From assembly GCA_031550915.1 (NCBI GenBank), contig JAVBOF010000102.1, positions 1 to 9,208 on the forward strand: a DNA stretch of 9,208 bases, given 5' to 3'. Below are positions 1 to 6,368 of this stretch, piece after piece. The notes below the pieces were generated by a model, which saw nothing but the letters and a program-made list of their open reading frames with translations, made no database searches and was not told the origin of the DNA. The position numbers were made by a program, and so were the translations under genes. Each line of letters begins with the position of its first letter. The stretch's first letter is position 1. This stretch comes from JAVBOF01 sp031550915. GTDB lineage: Bacteria > Bacillota > Clostridia > Christensenellales > MGBC116941.

Positions 1-821
1 TGCTCAACAAGCTTTTGGAACCTTGGATGAAGAGTGAAAATTACATCCGCTCCCGAAAGCTCGACCAATTGTCTTGGAGTACGTAAACCAGCCGGCATAA
101 CTACGCCATGATAACCGCGTTTCTCAACAAGTGAGATGGTTTTCTTGCACACCGCGACGCCGGCCAAATCAATATCATCAGCAGTGAGAATGTTGCCGTT
201 CTCGCCGTTCATCAGGCGGATGTAATCTTCGATCCTACCAACCTGCTGTACAATAATGCATAAGCCCGGTTCAATTCCGTTCGCAACGCATTTTTTATAG
301 GCTGCTTCATAAGCTTCACCAACGGTCATCGCTTGCGATACGGAGACGTTGACCGACATACAGACGGGAACACCGCGCGAAGCCAGGGCATCCAGAACCT
401 CCAAGCCTGCTTTTGTTGAGGGCATCTTTATCATTATATTAGGTATCCAGCCTATCATTCTGTTTGCTTGCCCCAGCATTGCGCCGGCATCGCCTGCCTT
501 GTTTGGATTGAGCTGCCCCAAAGCGTAGCCCTGTTTATGGTTCGTCTTTTTATAAATGGGTAAAAGGCGGTTCCCCGCATACGTTACAACTATTTTCAGC
601 AGCTCCTCGGCATGCATCTCCGGCGTTAGGTTTTTTGGAACCGCTTCCAGTCTGGGTTTCCAAAAGTCGAAGCTTTCCATATAGGTTTTAAAAGCCAACA
701 CAGGGTTTGTTGTAACCCCCAATGCTCCCTTTGCTATGGCATCATCGATCTCCTGGGGGTTCCCTGAATCGTGCCACCATTTTGAGGGAGTTGTACTAAA
801 CCATTGCCAATAATCATTCAT
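1..821 (-). CDS. Transaldolase, C-terminus cut by window edge
   Basis: Transaldolase of the pentose phosphate pathway, which moves a dihydroxyacetone unit between sugar phosphates in the cytoplasm through a lysine Schiff base. About 273 residues are visible, starting with MNDYWQWFSTTPSKWW; the 3' end lies beyond base 1. The family motifs are in order: HDSGNP (17-22) with the likely catalytic Asp18, GVTTNP (35-40), IMIKMPST (129-136) with the likely Schiff-base Lys132, a SVNVSVSQA strand (156-164), and GLRTPRQL followed by SGADVIFTLHP near the visible end, matching the family's ASFRxxxQ ... GADxxxxHP region. Length and motif spacing fit the long transaldolase subfamily rather than the short FSA/TalC type. 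The start is supported by GGAGGCGG about 7 bases upstream. It is transcribed away from the plus-strand operon, so it is probably a separate unit. Family call is firm; exact substrate is not shown. Confidence 0.9.
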   Translation of the reverse strand, partial: MNDYWQWFSTTPSKWWHDSGNPQEIDDAIAKGALGVTTNPVLAFKTYMESFDFWKPRLEAVPKNLTPEMHAEELLKIVVTYAGNRLLPIYKKTNHKQGYALGQLNPNKAGDAGAMLGQANRMIGWIPNIMIKMPSTKAGLEVLDALASRGVPVCMSVNVSVSQAMTVGEAYEAAYKKCVANGIEPGLCIIVQQVGRIEDYIRLMNGENGNILTADDIDLAGVAVCKKTISLVEKRGYHGVVMPAGLRTPRQLVELSGADVIFTLHPRFQKLVE

Positions 822-1122
822 GTTAAACCGCCTCCGTTTTATTGAAATGTCATAATCTTTACTGGTCATAAAAATCATAACTGTGATCTTACTTTCTGAT
901 GTTTACATATCTATTATACGATTTATTGCAATATAGCTCCAGTGTTGCTTTGTTTATTCAAACTTAAAAAAGTCTGCGGATTTTAGTCTGCACTAGGGCT
1001 GTTTATCGTATGTAGAAAAACGGTATACAAAATCATCGGCGCAGCAGTGCCTGAATAAAAGGTCTTTTCTACGTCGATAGCGGTCCCGAGACTATCTGAA
1101 AAGATTTTAGTATTTCTTCGTA
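822..1122. other. Gap without a recognisable gene
   Basis: No coding sequence recognised. It holds the transaldolase ribosome binding site and candidate promoter near 829-941. There is also a close pair of AGTCTGC copies near 971-990 and a loose inverted repeat, GTAGAAAA (1012-1019) against TTTTCTAC (1065-1072), with a 45-base loop. The part above about 1050 may be the eroded downstream end of the neighbouring transaldolase remnant, but no convincing reading frame continues there. Confidence 0.5.
913..941 (-). promoter_or_regulatory. Candidate promoter for the minus-strand transaldolase
   Basis: Reading the minus strand, a perfect TATAAT lies at 918-913. A weak -35 match (TGGAGC, 941-936) sits 17 bases upstream. 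It is about 92 bases ahead of the transaldolase start. The -10 is good and the -35 poor, so this is a moderate call. Confidence 0.4.
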
Positions 1123-1392
1123 TTACGCTTTGTATATATCCGATATACATTTGATATAAACGAAATCGACCTGCCTGAAACCGAAAGTCCGGGCAACGAA
1201 AGGAGCAACAAAATCCGCACCTGATTTATACGCGACAACTGCCTGTGCAGGCGTAAAAATCAATGTTATAATTACAGATATGCCCTCTTTTGCAAGGATA
1301 CCGCAAGCTTTAATACCTTCGGGAGTAACCGTCAGTTTAATGACAGCGTTTTTTGCCCATGTGGTTAGCTCGTACGCTTTCCCTTGATCAGT
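1123..1392 (-). pseudogene. Decayed fragment of a short (FSA/TalC-type) transaldolase
   Basis: This minus-strand frame is open for 90 codons between TGA (1395-1393) and TAA (1125-1123) and has no start codon of its own. It reads in order ELTTWAKNAVIKLTVTPEGI, KACGILAKEGISVIITLIFT, PAQAVVAYKSGADFVAPFVA, R. This matches the central part of fructose-6-phosphate aldolase / TalC proteins: the VVKIPxTxEG segment with the Schiff-base Lys, then GIxxxxTLIFSxxQAxxAxxAGAxYVxPFVxR. The N-terminal TTNP region is missing, the usual Pro after Lys-Ile is Thr, and after the final Arg the sequence no longer resembles the family. I read it as a truncated and eroded gene. It is a different subfamily from the intact transaldolase at 1-821, so it is not a simple duplicate of it. 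Confidence 0.75.
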
Positions 1393-1420
1393 TCACTATG
1401 CTTGCGGTTATTTTTTGGTT

Positions 1421-1843
1421 TCACTTTTGAGGGGTGTAACACATAACATGCCAGATTATGCCAAACTTATCCTGTACCATTCCGTACCACTCACTGTAGA
1501 AGGTTTTGGAAAGCTCTGCAAAGACTTCACCGCCTTCTTTCAACTCATTGAAGATCCTTGTGACTTCATCTTTATCGTCTATGCTGACGGTTGGGTTGAT
1601 GTTATTGCCCACGGCTGGTGGTGAACCGGAGGGCATATCCATAAACATCATGGTCATGCCACCCATCGGTATTCCGGCGTAGCATATCCTGTTGAGATCA
1701 GCTGCCGATGTGGTGTAATTGGGATCGGGCGGCGCCTCGCCATAAGTCATAAGGTTATGGACTTCCGATTTAAATACCTTTGCATAAAACTCCACCGCTT
1801 CGCGGCAATTACCATTAAAATTGATAAAAAATTCAATTTGCAT
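1421..1843 (-). CDS. VOC-family protein, PhnB-like
   Basis: A 140-residue protein of the vicinal oxygen chelate superfamily (glyoxalase/bleomycin resistance fold), closest in pattern to PhnB-like proteins. It opens with MQIEFFINFNGNCREAVEFY, the usual first strand plus EAxxFYxxxF helix. A strand rich in Met follows (GGMTMMFMD), then the second half: SIDDKDEVTRIFNELKEGG, an amphipathic helix, and FYSEWYGMVQDKFGIIWHV, the typical closing (W/Y)GxxxDxFGxxW motif. Length is normal for the group. An upstream in-frame ATG at 1879 exists, but the start at 1843 fits the family's N-terminus and has AAAGGAG at 1859-1853, 9 bases upstream. Members of this family have varied and often unknown roles; nothing in the neighbourhood identifies its substrate. 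It appears monocistronic and unrelated to the sugar operon. Confidence 0.85.
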   Translation of the reverse strand: MQIEFFINFNGNCREAVEFYAKVFKSEVHNLMTYGEAPPDPNYTTSAADLNRICYAGIPMGGMTMMFMDMPSGSPPAVGNNINPTVSIDDKDEVTRIFNELKEGGEVFAELSKTFYSEWYGMVQDKFGIIWHVMCYTPQK

Positions 1844-1852
1844 GAAAGAACA

Positions 1853-1859
1853 CTCCTTT
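1853..1859 (-). promoter_or_regulatory. Ribosome binding site that fixes the VOC gene start
   Basis: AAAGGAG on the minus strand, 9 bases ahead of the ATG at 1843. It lies inside the longer alternative reading that would begin at 1879, so it favours the shorter protein. Confidence 0.7.
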
Positions 1860-1967
1860 GTATTTTTGTTTATCAACATTATATCAAATAATTAAATCAA
1901 AAGCTGCATCGGACATTTGTCAAGAACTTATGAAGGCACTGATGATCAACTTCGCGGATAACGCTTC

Positions 1968-1997
1968 CAAGGCGTTTACGTCGGAGTAAACGCCTTG
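1968..1997. repeat. Perfect 12-bp inverted repeat (hairpin)
   Basis: CAAGGCGTTTAC at 1968-1979 is the exact reverse complement of GTAAACGCCTTG at 1986-1997, with a 6-base loop GTCGGA. It could form a stable stem in RNA from either strand. There is no proper T-run after it on either side (only CTTT on the plus strand), so it is a weak candidate for an intrinsic terminator. It may instead be a repeat-element remnant or a protein site. Confidence 0.6.
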
Positions 1998-2171
1998 CTT
2001 TCCACGCACACGAAAGCGCGCTTGAAGTACAGGGCAAGGGTAGCGGTATATCGCAGGCAAAATCGAACGCGTCACCAAGCTATTTTAGATGCTGATTGCA
2101 AAACAAGTAAAATAGGCCTGATCTAGCCTAATGAGTGCAGAAACTAGCATAGAAACACCTGGAAATAATGC

Positions 2172-2200
2172 TTGAATTTCTTATGTTACTATGACATAAT
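2172..2200 (+). promoter_or_regulatory. Promoter for the DeoR-family regulator
   Basis: TTGAAT (2172-2177) and CATAAT (2195-2200) are separated by 17 bases. Each box is close to the sigma-A consensus. Transcription would start near 2207, giving a leader of about 55 bases. The ribosome binding site AGAGGGAGAG follows near 2243-2252. Confidence 0.65.
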
Positions 2201-2222
2201 ATAAAAAATATAATAAGCCTAC

Positions 2223-2235
2223 ATAAATCTACTAA
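2223..2235 (+). promoter_or_regulatory. Candidate operator copy 1
   Basis: ATAAATCTACTAA lies downstream of the regulator's -10 box, inside its leader. It matches a sequence just after the operon's -10 box (3238-3250) at 12 of 13 bases. Such a placement would suit autoregulation by the DeoR protein. AT-rich background makes chance similarity possible. Confidence 0.3.
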
Positions 2236-2260
2236 CAACATAGAGGGAGAGCAATAGTAA

Positions 2261-3031
2261 ATGTTGAATTCTGAACGCATTCAAAAAATGGAAGAGTATA
2301 TAATGGAAAACAAAATTGTTACCATGAATGCTCTGTGTAAAGTGTTTAATATATCCATCAACACGCTAAGAGCTGATATCAGCAAACTTGTCTCTAGAGG
2401 TTCTGTCGGCAAGATATATGGCGGTGTCCAATATATAGATCCGGGTCAAATCCCAGCGCTGGAAGACCGCGAAACAAAAAATATGCATATAAAGCGCGAA
2501 TTGTGCAGAAAAGCGGCGGAATTTATTGAAAGGGGAGATGTAGTATATATTGACGCTGGTTCCACTGTATCAAATCTAATCGACTATGTAGACCAGAGTA
2601 TACCCTTCACCGTTGTAACCAGCAGTCTGGACGTTATGATCAGAGCATCAAAGGCAGAACAAATAGCTTTGATAAACATGCATGGTAAATACCTTCGTGA
2701 GACGGGTTCGTTTGTTTCTCCTGAAAGCAATGAAGCTATAAAAAAATTCAATATAAAAACAGCGATAATGTCTGTTACAAGCATTTCGGATACCGGAGAT
2801 TTCACCATCTCAAATTTTTTTGAATACGAAATAAAAAAAGCAGTGGTAGAACAAAGCTCCCAAACAATTATGCTGGCAGATTCCAGTAAAATTGGTGTAC
2901 CTATGCTGCGTACTTTTGCTACGCTTGATCAATTAGATTACCTTATTACCGATTCGGATGTACCAAAGGCTTTCTTAAAACTTTGCGAAAATAAAAATGT
3001 CAAGGTATTGACAATTAATGTCGAAAAATAA
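2261..3031 (+). CDS. DeoR/GlpR-family transcriptional regulator
   Basis: A 256-residue DNA-binding regulator of the DeoR family, which usually represses sugar-catabolism operons and is released by a phosphorylated sugar intermediate. Residues 5-56 form the winged helix-turn-helix: VTMNALCKVFNISINTLRAD (20-39) is the HTH and KIYGGV (51-56) the usual wing end. The sensor domain follows. DAGSTVSNL (98-106) corresponds to the family's DSGTT sugar-phosphate loop, TVVTSSLDV (117-125) to the TNSLxV strand, and MLADSSKIG (204-212) to the DxSK motif. The common RRD of the recognition helix is RAD here. Length is typical (about 250). It lies upstream of and in the same direction as the isomerase/transaldolase/transketolase run, separated by 555 bases with its own promoter, so it is probably the local regulator. 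The effector cannot be read from the sequence. Confidence 0.92.
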   Translation: MLNSERIQKMEEYIMENKIVTMNALCKVFNISINTLRADISKLVSRGSVGKIYGGVQYIDPGQIPALEDRETKNMHIKRELCRKAAEFIERGDVVYIDAGSTVSNLIDYVDQSIPFTVVTSSLDVMIRASKAEQIALINMHGKYLRETGSFVSPESNEAIKKFNIKTAIMSVTSISDTGDFTISNFFEYEIKKAVVEQSSQTIMLADSSKIGVPMLRTFATLDQLDYLITDSDVPKAFLKLCENKNVKVLTINVEK

Positions 3032-3210
3032 AATCATAATCTAATTCGCTAATCTATAACAAAATATTGGTTCTTTAGTAAATGGTTGAAATGTTAGATT
3101 ATTACCAATCTCTATACTACTATGTTACACTTTTTATGTTTTAATCTATTAGATATACAGTATATGACTGTGCGATCTTTATTTTATTTATGGTTTATTT
3201 GTAAAAAGTA

Positions 3211-3239
3211 TTGACTAAAAATAATAAGAATGCTATTAT
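3211..3239 (+). promoter_or_regulatory. Main promoter of the sugar operon (extended -10)
   Basis: TTGACT (3211-3216), a 17-base spacer, and TATTAT (3234-3239) preceded by TGC, forming an extended -10. This is the best sigma-A promoter in the window. It points at the isomerase gene about 350 bases downstream. Confidence 0.7.
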
Positions 3240-3250
3240 AAATTTACTAA
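3238..3250 (+). promoter_or_regulatory. Candidate operator copy 2
   Basis: ATAAATTTACTAA overlaps the end of the operon's -10 box and the predicted transcription start. It differs from copy 1 by one base. A repressor bound here would block initiation. A shorter relative, ATCTACTAAC, is at 3367-3376. Confidence 0.3.
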
Positions 3251-3381
3251 AAGCAGCTAATTCTTTTGAGATTCTAAAGTTTTATTTCTTGAAACCTGTT
3301 AATTGATTGGTTTATTATTGTGTTATTTACATTTTATCTATGGTTTGTTAAAAATTACTTTGCAATATCTACTAACTACCT

Positions 3382-3552
3382 GAAGAAAAAAGTGGCTTTA
3401 TTCGTCTGACCTGAATGCATCATGACATTAAGACTTTTTCTGCAAAGACCAAGGCAGCTTTTCTCTTCATCAACAATTATTCTTTCATAGAAAAATAACG
3501 AACTTACTTTTGTCACTGCTAGAGCCAACTCAACCAAAATTCTAGCGGAAAT
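3382..3552 (-). pseudogene. Possible eroded HPr-like phosphocarrier remnant
   Basis: A minus-strand frame here reads ISARILVELALAVTKVSSLF, then 11 residues later KSCLGLCRKSLNVMMHSGQT. Its layout resembles HPr proteins: (H)ARPAxxLVxxA near the start and, about 27 residues later, KSxxGxxSLxVxxG. The spacing from AR to KS is 26 residues here against 27 in B. subtilis HPr. The active-site His is missing and the KS-to-SL spacing is off by two residues, so it would be non-functional. There is no good start or ribosome binding site. The similarity was judged by eye and could be chance. Confidence 0.3.
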
Positions 3553-3586
3553 CCGGATAGCGCTCTGAGATGTAAGGAAGTACAAA

Positions 3587-4087
3587 ATGATTGTAGCGAT
3601 TGGTTCCGACAAATTGGGTTATATATTAAAAGAAGCGATTAAGGAGTATCTGGAGGCCGAAGGACATCTTGTTATCGACCTTGGGACACTCTACCCCAAG
3701 CATTCTATTAGCTATGTAAATGTTTCTGATTCCGTTGCTAAAGAAATAGTTGCGAAAAAGGCTGATAGAGGCATCGTTATTTGTGGAAGCGGTGTGGGAG
3801 TATGCATCGTGGCGAACAAGCATAAAGGTGCATATTGTGTTCATGCGGAAAGCCTGTGGGTGGCTCAAAATGCTCGACAGGTAAATAATGTAAACATGCT
3901 TTCATTAGGAGCCAACATGCTTGGAAATGGCATGGCGATTGATATTGTAAATGCATTTTTAACGACCGATTTTGCCCCTGGCGCCAGCTCCGAAAGGCGG
4001 GCTATGCTGCAGGGTTTTTTAAATGAATTAAAAATAGTTGAAGGAAAGGAATTTTTGAATCAGAACGAAAAGCTGCTAGCGAAATAA
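3587..4087 (+). CDS. RpiB/LacAB-family sugar-phosphate isomerase, altered active site
   Basis: A 166-residue aldose-ketose isomerase of the RpiB/LacA/LacB family. Conserved parts are VAIGSDKLGYILKEAIKEYL (3-22), GHLVIDLGT (26-34), GIVICGSGVGVCIVANK (62-78) with the catalytic Cys66, and NNVNMLSLGANMLG (100-113). The E. coli RpiB alignment is nearly gap-free. Cys66 is kept, but His10 is Lys9 here, His99 is Val99 and Arg133 is Ala133, while Arg137 remains. In RpiB these residues contact the phosphate or open the sugar ring, so the substrate may not be ribose 5-phosphate. LacB also lacks the His99 equivalent, and the approximately 20-residue C-terminal extension is LacB-like, but no second (LacA) subunit is present. 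It is first in the operon, with AAGGAAG 6 bases before the ATG. The 37-base gap to the next gene supports co-transcription. Family is firm, substrate open. Confidence 0.88.
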   Translation: MIVAIGSDKLGYILKEAIKEYLEAEGHLVIDLGTLYPKHSISYVNVSDSVAKEIVAKKADRGIVICGSGVGVCIVANKHKGAYCVHAESLWVAQNARQVNNVNMLSLGANMLGNGMAIDIVNAFLTTDFAPGASSERRAMLQGFLNELKIVEGKEFLNQNEKLLAK

Positions 4088-4124
4088 AACAAAAAGAATT
4101 AGCTAAATCGAAAAAGGAGAAGTC

Positions 4125-5432
4125 ATGAATATTAGAAGTATGAAGTGCACAATTGGTACACTTGTTCGGTCGGGAAAGCTGAACGTAGCTTCTGATACCG
4201 ATCAGAATATGCTTAATCGCATTGAGAATATCGATTTTTCGTTTGATGACCTGCTTTTGATGAGCGATTACGTAAATCTTATCGGCGTTACTGAAGAATT
4301 CAAAAAAGTTATAAATCTTTTCAAAGTTCCCGCAGGTATAATCCCCGCTGGATTCAGGCCGGAGCTTGTCTATGATTCAGACGATTGTATGCGTGTGGAT
4401 CTCAAGAGAGATATTACCTACTTGGAGAATGGACAGCGCCGACCATCCAATATTCTTTTTTCTGCAAATACGGCAAATCCATATGATGTAAAGACAATGA
4501 AATCTTTGCTGGCTAGTCTGACGACGAACCCGCAACTAATCTATCAGCGGTTTATAAATGACCCAAAAGCAAATATCGGCAACGAGTTTAAAGACCGATA
4601 TGAAGTGCTGCAAGAATTGTGCAATATCGTTGGCACAGGAGTAGATATTAGTATTGAAGTAAACAATCCCTTTGCAGAAAAAAGCATAATCATGGAGGAA
4701 ATTGCTCGCTTCGAAGAAATACTGACGCCTTACCGTTTAGTTGTGAAGGTGCCTCACACAGGCCCTTTGAATGCAGATAATTACAAGGATTTCCTTGCCG
4801 GCAACTTAAACGTGGCATATGACAATGGTAAAGCAAAAGATTATTTTATGGGACACAATATGGCCTACAGTCTTGCCGAAAAGGGATATCGGGTGAACTT
4901 CACCTTGATGTTTGACCCTCATCAAACAGCATTGGCGCTTTTGGCAAAACCATATTTCATTAATGCTTTTATTGAAAGAAGGTACCTGCAGTCAATTGAG
5001 ATGGAACGCCTGCTTGATAATCTTGATAATACAAACGAAGAGTCGTACAGGGAACAATTGTGCAATTATATGATACACAACGATATCATCCAAGGTGGCT
5101 CGATTGGAAAAGACGCCGAGAAAAAAGCGCGAGAACTCGTAGCTTATAGAGAGCTAGACAATTCCGAAGGCTGCGACGGGCTAGACAGCGTACGCCATTG
5201 CCTGCGTTTGCTGCGGCAGTCAGATCTGCCTGAAAGCAAGCTGATTATATGTAATATGAGCATCGCAAAAATTTATAAGGACATTGACAAGCTTCTGGTT
5301 CAAAAAGAATTTGAGGATATGAAGAAGCGGGTCATTATAACATGCGAACCTGACTACTTTGGCCAGTTTACGAGCGCGCCTGGAATATACAACTATCAAC
5401 GCGCATTTCTAGAGAATGTAGATAAGAGCTAA
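4125..5432 (+). CDS. Divergent transaldolase-family protein with N-terminal extension
   Basis: A 435-residue protein. Residues about 108-290 carry the transaldolase barrel motifs in order: LTTNPQLI (132-139), ISIEVN (175-180) with Glu178 as in TalB, LVVKVPHTG (205-213) with likely Schiff-base Lys208, NFTLMFDPHQT (258-268), and FIERR (282-286) with Arg285 at the place of the FSA phosphate-binding Arg134. About 105 residues precede the barrel; I do not recognise them. The strand ILFSANTANPYDVK (110-123) falls where family members have LDTxD, and the catalytic Asp seems replaced by Ser113. The C-terminal 150 residues are hard to align and lack a clear ASFR motif. The likely role is transfer or cleavage of a three-carbon keto unit, but activity is uncertain given these changes. 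AGGAG is 5 bases before the ATG. It sits between the isomerase and transketolase genes, fitting a shared sugar-rearrangement route. Confidence 0.75.
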   Translation: MNIRSMKCTIGTLVRSGKLNVASDTDQNMLNRIENIDFSFDDLLLMSDYVNLIGVTEEFKKVINLFKVPAGIIPAGFRPELVYDSDDCMRVDLKRDITYLENGQRRPSNILFSANTANPYDVKTMKSLLASLTTNPQLIYQRFINDPKANIGNEFKDRYEVLQELCNIVGTGVDISIEVNNPFAEKSIIMEEIARFEEILTPYRLVVKVPHTGPLNADNYKDFLAGNLNVAYDNGKAKDYFMGHNMAYSLAEKGYRVNFTLMFDPHQTALALLAKPYFINAFIERRYLQSIEMERLLDNLDNTNEESYREQLCNYMIHNDIIQGGSIGKDAEKKARELVAYRELDNSEGCDGLDSVRHCLRLLRQSDLPESKLIICNMSIAKIYKDIDKLLVQKEFEDMKKRVIITCEPDYFGQFTSAPGIYNYQRAFLENVDKS

Positions 5433-5496
5433 TCTAACGAAACCAATAAATTAATGAAAATGATCATTTTGAATCCGTTGCAATCAAATATGGAAT

Positions 5497-5502
5497 GGAG
5501 GG
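5497..5502 (+). promoter_or_regulatory. Ribosome binding site that fixes the transketolase N start
   Basis: GGAGGG lies 5 bases before the ATG at 5508. It lies inside the longer readings from 5454 and 5490, which have no comparable site. Confidence 0.7.
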
Positions 5503-5507
5503 ATGAA

Positions 5508-6368
5508 ATGGAACATGAGGATATAGAAAAAATCCGGCGATTTAGTGCAGATATACGAATTGAAACAGTAAAAGCAATTGGCGAGGCGGGCTTTGGCCAC
5601 ATCAGCGGATCTGCTTCAGTAGCGGATGTCCTAGCCGTACTGTATGGCGGCATCATGAAGATCGATCCAAAGAATATCAAATGGGATGAAAGGGACTGGC
5701 TCGTGCTCTCGAAGGGCCACAGTGCGCCGGCGCTCTATGCGGCATTAGCTTTAAAAGGCTTTTTCCCTATGGATTGGCTGAAAACCGTTAATAAACCGGG
5801 TACAAACTTACCCAGCCATGCTGATGGAATTCGAGTACCTGGGATTGAAATTAGCACCGGTTCGCTAGGCCAGGGCATGTCTATGGCTGTAGGCATTGCT
5901 CTAGCAAATAAATATCTTGGACGCGAAAGTTATACATATTGCATTGTTGGCGATGGCGAGACCAATGAGGGACAGGTTTGGGAAGGTGCTCAAGCATCAA
6001 GGCACTTCATGTTGGATCATTTTATACTTTTTGTGGACTGGAATAAGAAACAACTTGACGGAACCTTGGAGCAGATTTTGGAGCCTTTGGATCTTGCGGA
6101 AAAATTCCGTGCGTTTGGATTTGACACACAGGTTATTAAAGGATATGACCACGAAGCAATTATTAATGCGATAGCCATTGCAAAAAGCACTCCCGGCGTA
6201 CCACACGTAATTGTATTGGATACGATCAAGGGTCTTGGAATCTCTTTTGCAGAAAAAGTTGAATTGAACCACTATATGGTTTTTAGCCAGGAAAACGTCA
6301 AAGAAGCTATTGAGGAAATTGAGAAAAGATATGCAAACGGCACTTACCCAGGAGGTGATAGCAAATGA
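5508..6368 (+). CDS. Transketolase, N-terminal (ThDP-binding) subunit
   Basis: The 286-residue N-terminal half of a split transketolase, which uses thiamine diphosphate and a divalent metal to move two-carbon ketol units. Catalytic and cofactor positions look intact: GHISGS (30-35) with His31, SKGHSAP (68-74) with His71, His104, STGSLGQG (116-123), and GDGETNEGQVWEG (148-160) continuing to DWNKKQLDG (177-185), the full ThDP/metal motif. A His near the LNHYM segment matches the late substrate His. Two further in-frame ATGs lie upstream (5454, 5490) without ribosome binding sites; GGAGGG at 5497-5502 supports the start at 5508. It is preceded by a 75-base gap without a visible terminator. Its stop overlaps the start of the C-terminal subunit by ATGA, so the two are translationally coupled and almost certainly form one enzyme. 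Confidence 0.92.
   Translation: MEHEDIEKIRRFSADIRIETVKAIGEAGFGHISGSASVADVLAVLYGGIMKIDPKNIKWDERDWLVLSKGHSAPALYAALALKGFFPMDWLKTVNKPGTNLPSHADGIRVPGIEISTGSLGQGMSMAVGIALANKYLGRESYTYCIVGDGETNEGQVWEGAQASRHFMLDHFILFVDWNKKQLDGTLEQILEPLDLAEKFRAFGFDTQVIKGYDHEAIINAIAIAKSTPGVPHVIVLDTIKGLGISFAEKVELNHYMVFSQENVKEAIEEIEKRYANGTYPGGDSK

Larger units (their letters stand above)
1880..2260. other. Gap with a hairpin, a GC-richer patch and the regulator promoter
   Basis: No intact gene recognised. Bases 1921-2080 are roughly 52% GC by hand count, clearly richer than the AT-rich flanks. Short open stretches occur in several frames, but none could be matched to a family; it could be an eroded gene. It contains the hairpin at 1968-1997 and an 8-bp inverted repeat, CTATTTTA (2080-2087) against TAAAATAG (2108-2115). 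The last 90 bases hold the promoter and ribosome binding site of the DeoR gene. Confidence 0.5.
3032..3586 (+). other. 555-base AT-rich regulatory gap and operon leader
   Basis: There is no intact gene. The first approximately 370 bases are very AT-rich and hold the operon promoter at 3211-3239. From the predicted start near 3246 to the isomerase ATG is a leader of about 340 bases. The last 200 bases are less AT-rich and may contain an eroded HPr-like gene on the minus strand (3382-3552). I saw no clear terminator after the DeoR gene; ATTGGT (3066-3071) and ACCAAT (3104-3109) are complementary, but no T-run follows. No known riboswitch was recognised. Confidence 0.6.

Noticed and set aside
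1415..1624. Plus-strand 69-codon open frame
   Set aside because: It lies antisense to the VOC gene, which has clear family motifs and a ribosome binding site.
1968..1997. Hairpin as an intrinsic terminator
   Set aside because: The stem is perfect, but neither strand has a real T-run after it; kept only as an inverted repeat.
3066..3109. ATTGGT/ACCAAT pair as terminator of the DeoR gene
   Set aside because: Only 6 bp with a 32-base loop and no T-run.
3587..4087. Naming the isomerase rpiB or lacB
   Set aside because: Key RpiB residues are replaced and no LacA partner is present, so a specific symbol would overstate the evidence.
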